This document shows, in pieces, positions 16,935 through 25,765 of a stretch of DNA of 64,000 bases. Under the pieces are notes generated by a model. The model was not told the DNA's origin and searched no databases. It saw nothing but the letters and a program-made list of their open reading frames with translations. Where the stretch lies: assembly GCA_900315285.1 (NCBI GenBank), contig OMYO01000002.1, positions 1-64,000 on the forward strand, read 5' to 3'. The stretch's first letter is position 1. Each line of letters opens with the position of its first letter. The position numbers were made by a program, and so were the translations under genes. The DNA is from an uncultured Eubacteriales bacterium. Its GTDB lineage: Bacteria > Bacillota > Clostridia > Oscillospirales > Acutalibacteraceae.

Positions 16935-17030
16935 CCCTGTCAAATCAAGATAGTTTTATAGATGTTCTGCTCTTGGCAACATGAATATTGCGGGTCCGAA
17001 AGAAACTATTAACTTTATACAAAGTGACAA

Positions 17031-17059
17031 GTGATTTTTTGTTACATTTAGCGTATAAT
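17031..17059 (+). promoter_or_regulatory. Candidate promoter for the phoH operon
   Basis: A perfect TATAAT at 17054-17059, 44 nt ahead of the start. The matching -35 (GTGATT, 17-nt spacer) is poor. Confidence 0.4.
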
Positions 17060-17102
17060 TTGAATATCCAATGCAATTACTACCTGGAGAGGAATTGACA
17101 AC

Positions 17103-18077
17103 GTGGCAGAAAAGGTAATTCGTTTTGACAACATGGAGTATGCCGCCGAGCTGTTCGGCGTGTTTGACGAGAACATGATCCTGCTCGAAAAAGAGTATGG
17201 AATTACGGCTGTGGCCCGCGGCGGTGAGCTGAAGCTGACCGGCAGCGAGGACGCCGTGGAAAATGCGGCAAAGGCCGTGGACGGAATGCTCCTTCTCATC
17301 CGGAAGGGTGAGCATCTGAACGAACAGAACATCCGCTACGTGGTCTCCATGGTCAGAGAGGGTTCGGGAAACAAGCTGGAACGGCTTATGTCGGACTGCA
17401 TCTGCATCACATCCCGGGGGAAGCCGGTCAAGGCAAAGACCCTGGGGCAGGAGCAGTATGTGGAGGCCATCCGGGACAACACCATTGTCTTTGGAGTGGG
17501 CCCCGCCGGCACCGGAAAGACCTATCTGGCCGTCGCCATGGCGGTCAAAGCCTTCAAGGCCAAGGAAGTGGAGCGCATAGTACTCACACGTCCGGCGGTG
17601 GAGGCAGGGGAGAGCCTGGGCTTTCTCCCGGGTGACCTTCAGCAGAAGGTCGACCCGTATCTCAGACCGCTCTATGACGCCCTCTTTGATATGCTTGGCC
17701 CCGACAATTTCCAGAAGCAGCTGGAGCGGGGAACCATAGAGGTGGCCCCCCTCGCCTACATGAGGGGCCGGACTTTGGACGACAGTTTCATCATTCTTGA
17801 CGAGGCCCAGAACACGACCTCCGAGCAGATGAAAATGTTCCTGACCCGACTTGGCGCCGGGTCCAAAGCCGTTGTCACCGGCGACATCACGCAGATCGAC
17901 CTCCCGGGCGGAAAACGCTCCGGCCTGGTGGAGGTCACCCACATCCTGAAAGACATCGAGGGAATTGCCACTGTGCACTTTAATTCCAAGGATGTCGTCC
18001 GGCACCATCTCGTGCAGGAAATCGTAAAAGCGTATGCCGCCTATAACGAAAAAGAGCAGAGCCGCAAGAAAAAGTAA
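17103..18077 (+). CDS. phoH: PhoH-like ATPase (324 aa)
   Basis: GTG 17103 lies behind GGAGAGGAA. A KH-like N-terminal part (1-100) is followed by a superfamily-1-type ATPase core. Walker A Gly-Pro-Ala-Gly-Thr-Gly-Lys-Thr is at 133-140 and Walker B/DEAQ is in Ile-Ile-Leu-Asp-Glu-Ala-Gln-Asn. Phe-Leu-Pro-Gly-Asp-Leu-Gln-Gln-Lys-Val-Asp-Pro-Tyr is the family signature. PhoH proteins are thought to act on RNA. Their regular position directly before ybeY and era, seen here too, ties them to rRNA maturation. First gene of the phoH-ybeY-era unit. Confidence 0.93.
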   Translation: MAEKVIRFDNMEYAAELFGVFDENMILLEKEYGITAVARGGELKLTGSEDAVENAAKAVDGMLLLIRKGEHLNEQNIRYVVSMVREGSGNKLERLMSDCICITSRGKPVKAKTLGQEQYVEAIRDNTIVFGVGPAGTGKTYLAVAMAVKAFKAKEVERIVLTRPAVEAGESLGFLPGDLQQKVDPYLRPLYDALFDMLGPDNFQKQLERGTIEVAPLAYMRGRTLDDSFIILDEAQNTTSEQMKMFLTRLGAGSKAVVTGDITQIDLPGGKRSGLVEVTHILKDIEGIATVHFNSKDVVRHHLVQEIVKAYAAYNEKEQSRKKK

Positions 18078-18100
18078 AGAGTGAGGAGTGCGTAAAACCT

Positions 18101-18607
18101 ATGTCCCGTAAAGTGAAAGTTGTCATCACCAACGACCAGAAAACCGTTAAGATCCCGAAAGGCATGCGCCTTTTGATCCGCCGTTGCTGCACCGCCGTGC
18201 TTGTCATGGAGGAGTTCCCGCAGGACGCAGAAATCTCTGTCACCATTGTGGACAATGAGAAAATCAAAGAACTCAACAAGAAATACCGCGACATTGACAG
18301 CGAGACCGACGTCCTGTCGTTCCCGCTCGGCGAAAATGGCGTATATGATATCAACCACGACACCGGCGAAGCGGAGCTCGGAGACATTGTTCTCTCCCTG
18401 GAAAAGGCACAGGAGCAGGCAGAGCACTACGGTCATAGCCTGGACAGAGAGGTCGGTTACCTAACCGTTCACTCTATGCTCCACCTCCTTGGCTACAACC
18501 ATGAGGAGGGCGGCATGGAACTGGTCCGCATGAGAGAAAAAGAGGAGAAGGTCCTCACAGAACTCGGCCTGCGCCGTGACGGCAACTACTACATGGGAGA
18601 CGAATAA
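18101..18607 (+). CDS. ybeY: rRNA maturation endoribonuclease YbeY (168 aa)
   Basis: A zinc-dependent single-strand endoribonuclease needed for 16S rRNA 3'-end processing and ribosome quality control. The metal site is His124-x3-His128-x5-His134, in His-Ser-Met-Leu-His-Leu-Leu-Gly-Tyr-Asn-His. The family usually has Gly after the first His and Asp before the third, replaced here by Ser and Asn. The segment Thr-Asp-Val-Leu-Ser-Phe-Pro is intact. It lies between phoH and era, the standard arrangement. There is no strong ribosome binding site (only AGAGTGAGGAG about 12 nt upstream). Confidence 0.93.
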   Translation: MSRKVKVVITNDQKTVKIPKGMRLLIRRCCTAVLVMEEFPQDAEISVTIVDNEKIKELNKKYRDIDSETDVLSFPLGENGVYDINHDTGEAELGDIVLSLEKAQEQAEHYGHSLDREVGYLTVHSMLHLLGYNHEEGGMELVRMREKEEKVLTELGLRRDGNYYMGDE

Positions 18608-18618
18608 GGAGGATTTCA

Positions 18619-19530
18619 ATGGAAACAAAATCTTCCTTCCTCTCTATTGTAGGAAAGCCCAATGTGGGAAAATCGTCTCTTTTAAACAGGATGATCGGTC
18701 AGAAAGTCGCCATTGTCTCCAATAAGCCCCAGACGACCCGGACCAAGATCATGGGCGTCCTGACAGAGGGCCCGGTACAGCTGGTGTTCACCGACACCCC
18801 CGGCTACTTCCACCCGAAAAACAAACTCGGGGAAAAGATGATGGAGGCTGTCTCCAACAGCATCTCCGGCGTGGACGCCGCCCTGTTTGTCGTCGAGCCC
18901 GAGGACGGACTCACGGACGAGGAGCGGGAACTGCTGGACAAGCTGAAGAAGGGGAATATCCCCACGGTCCTGGCCATCAACAAGATCGACCGCGTTGAGG
19001 AGAAGGAGACGCTGATCACCCGCATTGCAGAGATGAGCGCTCTCATGGACTTTCGGGCCATCGTTCCCGTCAGCGCTGTAAAAGGCGACGGTGTGGACGA
19101 ACTCCTGCAGGAACTCCAGAACCTGGCGGAGCCCTCGCCCCACTTCTTCCCAGACGACACTCTGACCGACCAGCCGGAGCGGGTCATTGCCGCAGAAATC
19201 ATCCGGGAAAAGCTCCTCCGTCTGCTGGACAAGGAAGTGCCCCATGGCACAGCCGTGGCCATTGAGACGTTTCATGAGCGCCGCACGAGAGAGAAAGAGA
19301 CCATCCTCGACATTGACGCCGTCATCTACTGTGAGAAGGAGTCCCACAAGGGCATCATCATTGGGAAGAAAGGCGCCATGCTGAAGCGCGTCTCCACCTA
19401 TGCCCGGGAGGACATGGAGCGGTTTTTTGGCTGTAAAGTCAACCTCCACTGCTGGGTCAAAGTCCGCGAGGGCTGGAGAAACCGCGAAAACTATATCCAC
19501 GACTTCGGACTGGACAGCAGTGACGAGTGA
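18619..19530 (+). CDS. era: GTPase Era (303 aa)
   Basis: It binds 16S rRNA near its 3' end and couples ribosome assembly to growth. The G1 motif Gly-Lys-Pro-Asn-Val-Gly-Lys-Ser-Ser is at 12-20, with Asp-Thr-Pro-Gly (G3) and Asn-Lys-Ile-Asp (G4). The C-terminal KH domain has Gly-Ile-Ile-Ile-Gly-Lys-Lys-Gly. AAGGAGGA is placed correctly for ATG 18619. A terminator hairpin separates it from recO. Confidence 0.96.
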   Translation: METKSSFLSIVGKPNVGKSSLLNRMIGQKVAIVSNKPQTTRTKIMGVLTEGPVQLVFTDTPGYFHPKNKLGEKMMEAVSNSISGVDAALFVVEPEDGLTDEERELLDKLKKGNIPTVLAINKIDRVEEKETLITRIAEMSALMDFRAIVPVSAVKGDGVDELLQELQNLAEPSPHFFPDDTLTDQPERVIAAEIIREKLLRLLDKEVPHGTAVAIETFHERRTREKETILDIDAVIYCEKESHKGIIIGKKGAMLKRVSTYAREDMERFFGCKVNLHCWVKVREGWRNRENYIHDFGLDSSDE

Positions 19531-19556
19531 CGGTGGTCACTCCATCACAGGAAAGA

Positions 19557-19598
19557 AGCACCGAGACGGACCGACGGCTCATCTCGGTGCTGTTATTT
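19557..19598 (+). terminator. Terminator/attenuator between era and recO
   Basis: A 10-bp perfect stem (AGCACCGAGA and complement; arms 19557-19566 and 19582-19591) is followed by GTTATTTTG. The T run is interrupted, so termination may be partial. Confidence 0.7.
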
Positions 19599-19631
19599 TG
19601 TCAGAATTTCATGAGAGGAGGGGAGACACCC

Positions 19632-20375
19632 ATGACCATAGAATCGGACGGCCTGGTTATCAAGGAACAGAAAATTGGGGAGACCGACAAGCTCATCACG
19701 GTGCTCACCTCCCAATATGGGCTCATTCGGGCCTTTGTCCGGAGAGCGGTCTCCGTGAAGAGCAGTATGCTGAGCAGCACACAGCTCCTGAGTTATTCCG
19801 ACTTTGTGTTCTATAAGGGGAAGAACTCTTATACGGTGAACAGTGCATCGCCCAAGCATTCCTTCTTCAAGCTGGGTGACGACGTGGACGGCATGGCGGT
19901 GGGGTTCTACCTCGCCGAGCTCTTCGGGGCACTGGCACCGGAGAACGAAGAGGCCGGGGACCTGCTGCGCCTCCTGCTGAACTCCCTCTACCTGCTCTCG
20001 GAGCGGAAGCGGAGCCCCGCCTTTGTGAAGGCGACGGCAGAGCTGCGGGCCATGTCCGACGCCGGCTATATGCCGGACCTTGTCGCATGTGCCGAGTGTG
20101 GGACCTATGAGACGGAGCCTATGTACTTCGACCCGGAATCCGGCCGGCTTCTCTGCGCCGAGCACGGGGAAGGCAGTTCGGGATATCGGATGACCCTTGG
20201 CGCGGTCACCGCAATGCGGTATATTATCTACAGCGAACCGAAGAAGATCTTCAACTACCGGGTCTCCGACACCGCCGGCAGGGAACTGGCAAGGGCCGCG
20301 GAGCAGTTTGTGCTGCGGCAGACCGGACGGGAGTTTCGGACGCTGGAATTCTATAAATCATTACCCAAAGGATAA
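19632..20375 (+). CDS. recO: DNA repair protein RecO (247 aa)
   Basis: Recombination mediator that helps RecA load on SSB-coated single-strand DNA. The start is ATG 19632 with GGAGGGGAG upstream; the longer frame from 19527 runs through the era terminator. It has an N-terminal OB fold (Gly-Leu-Val-Ile-Lys-Glu-Gln-Lys-Ile-Gly-Glu-x-Asp) and a central helical domain. A zinc-finger-like Cys-Ala-Glu-Cys-Gly with a later Cys-Ala-Glu-His-Gly lies near residue 150-180. Length is typical. It sits 8 nt ahead of mutS2. Confidence 0.93.
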   Translation: MTIESDGLVIKEQKIGETDKLITVLTSQYGLIRAFVRRAVSVKSSMLSSTQLLSYSDFVFYKGKNSYTVNSASPKHSFFKLGDDVDGMAVGFYLAELFGALAPENEEAGDLLRLLLNSLYLLSERKRSPAFVKATAELRAMSDAGYMPDLVACAECGTYETEPMYFDPESGRLLCAEHGEGSSGYRMTLGAVTAMRYIIYSEPKKIFNYRVSDTAGRELARAAEQFVLRQTGREFRTLEFYKSLPKG

Positions 20376-20383
20376 TTCTCACC

Positions 20384-22777
20384 ATGAAGAAACACTATAA
20401 GTCCCTGGAATTCGACCGAATCCAGGACATGCTCGCCACGTTCACCACATGCGCCGATGCCACGGAAATGGCAAAAGAACTGCAGCCCACAGACGACCTT
20501 CGGGAGGCACAGGACCTTTTGCAGGAGACATTGGACGCGCATATGCTGCTGGCAAAGTTCGGCGGGCCGTCCTTCGGCGGACTGATTAACGTCAACAACC
20601 GGCTGTATATTGCGGCCACTGGAGGCACTCTCGGTATGGGGGATCTCCTCTCTGTGGGCTCGACATTTCGCACACTGCGCGGGCTCTGTGACTGGTATGC
20701 ATCCTGTGAGGGCGTGGACACCAGCCTGACCCGCTACTTTATGTCCATTACTCCCCAGAAGTTTCTGGAGGACAAAATATACAGTTCCATCCTCTCGGAG
20801 GACCGCATGGCGGATGACGCCTCGGTCACCCTCAAGGATATCCGGCGCCGCATGCATGCCCAGGAGAACAAGATCCGGGACCGTCTTGACCATATCATCC
20901 ATTCAGAACACTATGCCACGGTGCTCCAGGACTCCATTGTCACCATGAGAAACGGCAGGTACGTTGTGCCGGTCAAACGGGAGCACCGCAGTGAAATTGC
21001 CGGACTGGTCCAGGATACCTCCGACTCCGGTGCAACAGTCTTTATTGAACCCATGGCTGTTGTGGACGCCAATAATGAGATCAAGGAACTCACCGGCAAA
21101 GAGCATGAGGAGATAGAGCGGATTCTCGGGGAGCTCTCCGAAGAGGTCGGCGCCGTCTACAATGAGACAAAGGTCAGCTATGAATCTTCTGTTTATCTCT
21201 CCCTTGTCTTTGCCAAGGCGCAGATGGCTTACTCCATGAAGGCGGCAGCTCCTTCCCTGAACAATGAGGGCATCATTGAACTGAAGAAGGCTCGTCACCC
21301 TCTCATCGACCCGAAAAAAGTCGTACCCACGGATATCCGTCTGGGGGAGGACTTTGACACCCTGGTCATCACCGGACCCAATACCGGCGGCAAGACGGTC
21401 TCCATCAAGACGGTGGGCCTGCTCACTCTGATGGCATCCTGTGGTCTCATGATCCCTGTGGCGGACGGGAGCAAAATCTGCATCTTCCACGACGTCTTCG
21501 CCGATATTGGCGATGAACAGAGCATAGAGCAGTCACTCTCCACTTTCTCCGCCCACATGACGAATATTGTGGACATTCTGGGAAAGGCGGACGACCGCTC
21601 CCTTGTGCTCATCGATGAGCTTGGAGCGGGGACTGACCCGGTCGAGGGTGCTGCCCTTGCCATCTCCATCCTGGAGCAGCTCCATACCCAGGGGGCAAAA
21701 ATCCTCGCCACGACCCACTACGCAGAGCTCAAGGCCTATGCGCTGAATACCCCTCGGGTGGAAAACGCCTCCTGTGAGTTTGACATTGAGACGCTCTCGC
21801 CCACATACCGACTTATCATCGGGGCACCGGGACGTTCCAATGCCTTTGCCATCTCCTCCCACCTCGGAATGCCGGAGAACATCGTCTCCCGCGCCCGGGA
21901 TCTTGTGGATGAGGACAACATCGAGTTTGAGGCCGTTGTGGAGAAGCTCGAGCAGAGTCGGGCTGCTCTGGACGCCGAAAAGGAAAAGGCCGAGACCCTG
22001 TCCCGGGAGGCCGAGCAGCGCCGTGCCGAGGCGGAACAGCTAAAGGCAGATATTGAAAAGCTCAAGGACAACGAGATGGAGCAGGCCCGGGACGAGGCCA
22101 AGCGCATTGTGGAGCGGGCCGAGCGGGAGGCCGCGTTCTTCATGGACGATCTGGATCGCCTGAAAAAGGAAAAACGGCATGCGAAGGATCTTTCCCAGGT
22201 CTCCGCCGACGCCAAACGCACCATCCGAAAGCATGAGAATAAACTCTCCGATATCACCGACCCCATCATGGCACTGGCGGAGGATGAGGACTATGTCCTG
22301 CCGCGGCCGCTGAAAGTTGGGGACCGGGTCATAGTGGCCGACATTGCAGAACCTGCCACCGTCACAAAGCTGGCGGACAAGAAGGGCATGGTCGAGGTCA
22401 TGGCTGGTATCATCAAGACCCGGGTGCCGGAGTCCCGCCTTCGTCTGGACGAGAAGGGGGCAGCGGCCAAGAGCCGAAAGCCGAAGCGCCAGGCTAGGCG
22501 GACCAATATTGACAGCAAGCTGAAAAAAGATGTGTCCACAAGCGTGGACCTCCGGGGCATGGACTCCGAGGACGCCATTGCCACTCTGGACCGTTTCCTG
22601 GACCTGCAGTACCGGGTCGGCATTCGTCAGTTTACGGTCATCCATGGAAAAGGCACGGGCGTACTGCGCAAAGCGGTGGCCCGTTATCTCAAAAATAATA
22701 AGCAGGTGGAGAGCTACCGACTGGGCTCCTATGGAGAGGGACAGGACGGCGTCACTATCGTCACACTGAAAAAGTGA
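20384..22777 (+). CDS. mutS2: Endonuclease MutS2 (797 aa)
   Basis: ABC-type ATPase of the MutS family without mismatch-recognition domains, implicated in suppressing recombination and in rescuing collided ribosomes in Gram-positive bacteria. Walker A Thr-Gly-Pro-Asn-Thr-Gly-Gly-Lys-Thr is near residue 330, Walker B lies in Leu-Val-Leu-Ile-Asp-Glu-Leu-Gly, and a long coiled coil spans about 500-610. The C-terminal Smr nuclease domain (about 720-797) has Val-Asp-Leu-Arg-Gly and His-Gly-Lys-Gly-Thr-Gly. All domains are present at full length. The strong ylxM promoter starts right after its stop codon. Confidence 0.96.
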   Translation: MKKHYKSLEFDRIQDMLATFTTCADATEMAKELQPTDDLREAQDLLQETLDAHMLLAKFGGPSFGGLINVNNRLYIAATGGTLGMGDLLSVGSTFRTLRGLCDWYASCEGVDTSLTRYFMSITPQKFLEDKIYSSILSEDRMADDASVTLKDIRRRMHAQENKIRDRLDHIIHSEHYATVLQDSIVTMRNGRYVVPVKREHRSEIAGLVQDTSDSGATVFIEPMAVVDANNEIKELTGKEHEEIERILGELSEEVGAVYNETKVSYESSVYLSLVFAKAQMAYSMKAAAPSLNNEGIIELKKARHPLIDPKKVVPTDIRLGEDFDTLVITGPNTGGKTVSIKTVGLLTLMASCGLMIPVADGSKICIFHDVFADIGDEQSIEQSLSTFSAHMTNIVDILGKADDRSLVLIDELGAGTDPVEGAALAISILEQLHTQGAKILATTHYAELKAYALNTPRVENASCEFDIETLSPTYRLIIGAPGRSNAFAISSHLGMPENIVSRARDLVDEDNIEFEAVVEKLEQSRAALDAEKEKAETLSREAEQRRAEAEQLKADIEKLKDNEMEQARDEAKRIVERAEREAAFFMDDLDRLKKEKRHAKDLSQVSADAKRTIRKHENKLSDITDPIMALAEDEDYVLPRPLKVGDRVIVADIAEPATVTKLADKKGMVEVMAGIIKTRVPESRLRLDEKGAAAKSRKPKRQARRTNIDSKLKKDVSTSVDLRGMDSEDAIATLDRFLDLQYRVGIRQFTVIHGKGTGVLRKAVARYLKNNKQVESYRLGSYGEGQDGVTIVTLKK

Positions 22778-22785
22778 TATTGTCC

Positions 22786-22814
22786 TTGACTTCTCATGGG
22801 AAATCAAGTATAAT
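22786..22814 (+). promoter_or_regulatory. Strong sigma-A promoter for ylxM-ffh-rpsP
   Basis: TTGACT (22786-22791), exactly 17 nt, TATAAT (22809-22814). It begins 9 nt after the mutS2 stop. Confidence 0.88.
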
Positions 22815-22878
22815 CTCGCGTGTAAAGCATCAAACTTTACAGAGACAAACTGTTGGAGACGGAGATGAGAAGGGCATC

Positions 22879-23244
22879 ATGGCGAAGGATTTCGAGCGCA
22901 TCAATATGCTGCTGGACATTTACGGCGACATGCTGACGGACCGCCAGCGCTCTTTTCTGGAATACTACTATGTCGACGACTTCTCCCTGGCAGAAATTGC
23001 CGAGAATGAGGGCATAACCCGGCAGGGTGTACGGGACGCCATAAAACGTGCCGAAAAACAGCTCTACGACATGGAGGAGAAGCTCGGTCTCTGCAAAAAA
23101 TTCAAGGACCTGCAGGAGGGCCTTGAGGAAATCCGCACCTATGCGGAAAAAATCAACGAGCACAACATGCGCACCGGTCTCTCCCGGGAAATCAATGACG
23201 CAGTCGTGCAGATCAAATTTATTGTAGACACGCTCAGTAAATAA
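22879..23244 (+). CDS. ylxM: YlxM family SRP-associated DNA-binding-like protein (121 aa)
   Basis: ATG 22879 is chosen because it begins the conserved protein and GAGAAGGG lies upstream; the frame from 22774 would start before the promoter. It has a sigma-factor-region-4-like helix-turn-helix: Leu-Thr-Asp-Arg-Gln, Phe-Leu-Glu-Tyr-Tyr-Tyr, then Glu-Ile-Ala-Glu-Asn-Glu-Gly-Ile-Thr-Arg-Gln-Gly-Val. In related bacteria YlxM (UPF0122) contacts the signal recognition particle and modulates Ffh. It sits directly before ffh (25-nt gap), as is standard. Confidence 0.92.
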   Translation: MAKDFERINMLLDIYGDMLTDRQRSFLEYYYVDDFSLAEIAENEGITRQGVRDAIKRAEKQLYDMEEKLGLCKKFKDLQEGLEEIRTYAEKINEHNMRTGLSREINDAVVQIKFIVDTLSK

Positions 23245-23269
23245 CTGATAAGACAGAGGAGCTTACTAT

Positions 23270-24634
23270 ATGGCATTTGAAGGTCTGTCCGACCGCCTTG
23301 AGTCGGCATTCAAATCGCTGAAGAGCAAAGGTACTCTGACCGAGGCGGACGTAAAGAGCGCCATGCGTGAAGTGCGTCTCGCCCTTCTGGAAGCCGACGT
23401 CTCCTATAAGGTCGCCAAGGACTTCACCCAGAAGGTAACGCAGAGAGCCATCGGCGAGCAGGTCATGAAGAGCCTGACCCCTGCACAGATGGTCATCAAG
23501 ATCGTCAACGAGGAACTGACGGACCTCATGGGCGGAACACAGACCCGCCTCATGACCGCAAGTCATCCGCCCACAATCGTCATGATGTGCGGGCTGCAGG
23601 GTTCCGGTAAGACCACCCATTGTGCAAAAATCGCAAAGAGACTGAAGGACGAGGGCCACCGTCCGCTGCTCGTAGCCGGAGACGTCTATCGCCCGGCCGC
23701 CATCAAGCAGCTGCAGGTCGTCGGCGAAAAGGCGGGGGTTCCTGTCTTTGAGCGCGGCCAGGGGGACCCGGTTGAAATATCCAAAGAGGCCATCTCCTAC
23801 GCCAAAGACCAGGGATATGACTTCGTATTTATTGATACGGCAGGCCGTCTCCACGTGGATGAGACCCTTATGGAGGAACTGCAGAACATCAAAGCGGCGG
23901 TCCATCCGACAGATATACTTCTCGTCGTCGACGCCATGACCGGTCAGGACGCTGTCAACGTGGCATCCTCCTTCAACGACCAGGTCGGCATTGACGGTAT
24001 CATCCTCACAAAGCTGGACGGCGATACCCGCGGTGGTGCGGCGCTGTCGGCAAAGGCCATCACCGGAAAGCCCATCCTCTATGTGGGCACCGGCGAAAAA
24101 CTCGGGGACCTGGATGTCTTCCATCCGGACCGCATGGCCTCCCGAATCCTTGGAATGGGCGACATGCTCTCCTTTATTGAACGCGCCGAACAGCAGTTCA
24201 GTGACGAGGAGGCCGCCAAACTCGAGAAGAAAATGCGCAAGAACAAGTTTGACCTAAACGACCTTCTTGCCAACCTGCAGAAAGTGAAGAGCCTCGGCAA
24301 CCTGCAGGACGTTCTCGCCATGATTCCCGGCGTCAACAAACAGGTCAAGGACATGGAGATTGACGAAAAGCAGTTTGACCGTGTCCAGGCTATCATCTAT
24401 TCCATGACTCCGGAGGAGCGGGAAAAACCTGAAATCATCAATCCGTCCCGTAAGCGCCGCATTGCGGCAGGCTGCGGACAGAAGGTGGAGGACGTGAACC
24501 GTCTTCTCTCCCAGTATCGGCAAATGCGGAAAATGTTCAAGCAGATGAACAGCAAGAAGGCCCGCAAGCAGATGCGAAAATATGCTGAAAACCCAGAGGC
24601 ACTCAACAATCTGGATTTCAGCAACATCAACTGA
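23270..24634 (+). CDS. ffh: Signal recognition particle protein Ffh (454 aa)
   Basis: SRP54 homologue that binds 4.5S RNA and signal sequences and delivers ribosomes to FtsY. It has an N domain (1-95), then a G domain with Gly-Leu-Gln-Gly-Ser-Gly-Lys-Thr (107-114), Asp-Thr-Ala-Gly-Arg, and Thr-Lys-Leu-Asp-Gly-Asp. The methionine-rich M domain follows from about residue 300, ending in the Met/Lys-rich Arg-Gln-Met-Arg-Lys-Met helix. GAGGAG is placed correctly. The 4.5S RNA gene is not in this window. Confidence 0.96.
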   Translation: MAFEGLSDRLESAFKSLKSKGTLTEADVKSAMREVRLALLEADVSYKVAKDFTQKVTQRAIGEQVMKSLTPAQMVIKIVNEELTDLMGGTQTRLMTASHPPTIVMMCGLQGSGKTTHCAKIAKRLKDEGHRPLLVAGDVYRPAAIKQLQVVGEKAGVPVFERGQGDPVEISKEAISYAKDQGYDFVFIDTAGRLHVDETLMEELQNIKAAVHPTDILLVVDAMTGQDAVNVASSFNDQVGIDGIILTKLDGDTRGGAALSAKAITGKPILYVGTGEKLGDLDVFHPDRMASRILGMGDMLSFIERAEQQFSDEEAAKLEKKMRKNKFDLNDLLANLQKVKSLGNLQDVLAMIPGVNKQVKDMEIDEKQFDRVQAIIYSMTPEEREKPEIINPSRKRRIAAGCGQKVEDVNRLLSQYRQMRKMFKQMNSKKARKQMRKYAENPEALNNLDFSNIN

Positions 24635-24669
24635 CAAACCATTTATCATGAATTTTGGAGGAGTAAAAA

Positions 24670-24921
24670 ATGGCAGTTAAAATCAGACTCAGAAGAATGG
24701 GCGCAAAGAAGCAGCCGTCTTACCGTGTAGTTGTCGCAGATTCCAGATATCCCCGTGACGGCAGATTCATCGAGGAGATCGGTTTCTATGATCCCACCGT
24801 CGAGCCGCCCGTAATCCGCATTGACCAGGAGAAGGCTCAGCAGTGGATCAAGAACGGCGCACAGCCGACCGACACTGTCCGTGCCCTCATCAAGAAGGCC
24901 GCAGCTGCTGAAGAGGAATAA
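24670..24921 (+). CDS. rpsP: 30S ribosomal protein S16 (83 aa)
   Basis: Full-length bS16, starting [10 protein letters not shown] with the conserved Tyr-Arg-Val-Val-Val-Ala-Asp-Ser-Arg. TTTGGAGGAG is a near-perfect ribosome binding site. It belongs to the ffh-rpsP-khpA-rimM-trmD run. Confidence 0.97.
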   Translation: MAVKIRLRRMGAKKQPSYRVVVADSRYPRDGRFIEEIGFYDPTVEPPVIRIDQEKAQQWIKNGAQPTDTVRALIKKAAAAEEE

Positions 24922-24936
24922 ACGGAGGCTTCTTCC

Positions 24937-25170
24937 ATGCAAGAATTACTGGTTCACATTGCGCAGGGGCTCGTTGACGACCCCTCCGCCGTCAACGTCG
25001 ATGTGGACGAGCCCAACGAGAACGGCGTGACTGTGTATCATCTTCACGTCGCTCCGGACGATATGGGCCGTGTCATCGGCAAACAGGGGCGAATCGCCAA
25101 GGCCATCCGCACTGTTATGAGAGCCGCTGCCACCCGCAGCGAGACTCGGATTGCCGTCGAAATCGACTGA
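24937..25170 (+). CDS. khpA: KH domain RNA-binding protein KhpA (77 aa)
   Basis: A single type-II KH domain with the GxxG loop in Val-Ile-Gly-Lys-Gln-Gly-Arg-Ile-Ala-Lys. In Gram-positive bacteria KhpA pairs with KhpB and affects RNA stability and cell elongation. It lies 15 nt after rpsP, the canonical position. A hairpin with a T run follows. Confidence 0.93.
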   Translation: MQELLVHIAQGLVDDPSAVNVDVDEPNENGVTVYHLHVAPDDMGRVIGKQGRIAKAIRTVMRAAATRSETRIAVEID

Positions 25171-25176
25171 TACTGC

Positions 25177-25212
25177 AAGGGCACATGAAATCCATGTGCC
25201 CTTACTTTTTTC
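25177..25212 (+). terminator. Terminator/attenuator between khpA and rimM
   Basis: An 11-bp perfect stem (AAGGGCACATG and complement), 5-nt loop, then ACTTTTTTC. It lies 6 nt after the khpA stop and ends inside the rimM leader. Confidence 0.75.
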
Positions 25213-25228
25213 TTTGGAGCACAGGACC

Positions 25229-25762
25229 ATGAAGAAGACATTTTTGGAACTTGGAAAACTGGTGGGGACCCATGGGGTCCGGGGCGAGCTGAAGCTGGAC
25301 CCGTGGACCGACTCCCCGGAGGTGTTTTCCGGCCTGAAAACAGTATATCTGGACAGCAGAGGGGAAAAGCCCGTCGGCCTTGTCCGGGCACGTCCCCATA
25401 AGCGGCAGGAACTCCTGACCTTGGAGGGAATAGACTCTCTGGAGAAGGCGGAAGAGCTCCGCGGAATCGTTATCTATGCAAAGCGGGACGATATCCCTGT
25501 CCCCGAGGGGCGCTACTTTGTGGCGGAAATTCTCGGCTGCACCGTCGTGGATGCCGATAGTCCGGAAAAGGTCTACGGAAAGGTCACCCATGTGGAGAAC
25601 CTCGGTGCCAGTGACATCTGGGAGGTAACAAAAGACGGGAAAAAGACCATGATGCCCATCATTCCCGGCATTCTCGCCAATGTCGACACAGAGGCTGGGG
25701 TCGTGAAAGTACGCCCTATTCCGGGCATTTTTGACGATGCCGTCGTGGTAAAGGGGGAATAG
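25229..25762 (+). CDS. rimM: Ribosome maturation factor RimM (177 aa)
   Basis: Assists assembly of the 30S head around S19. ATG 25229 begins the conserved Leu-Gly-Lys-Leu-Val-Gly-Thr-His-Gly-Val-Arg-Gly-Glu-Leu. The longer frame runs back through the terminator. The C-terminal PRC barrel has the family ending Leu-Ala-Asn-Val-Asp and Ile-Pro-Gly-Ile. It is followed by trmD 3 nt later. Confidence 0.95.
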   Translation: MKKTFLELGKLVGTHGVRGELKLDPWTDSPEVFSGLKTVYLDSRGEKPVGLVRARPHKRQELLTLEGIDSLEKAEELRGIVIYAKRDDIPVPEGRYFVAEILGCTVVDADSPEKVYGKVTHVENLGASDIWEVTKDGKKTMMPIIPGILANVDTEAGVVKVRPIPGIFDDAVVVKGE

Positions 25763-25765
25763 GAC

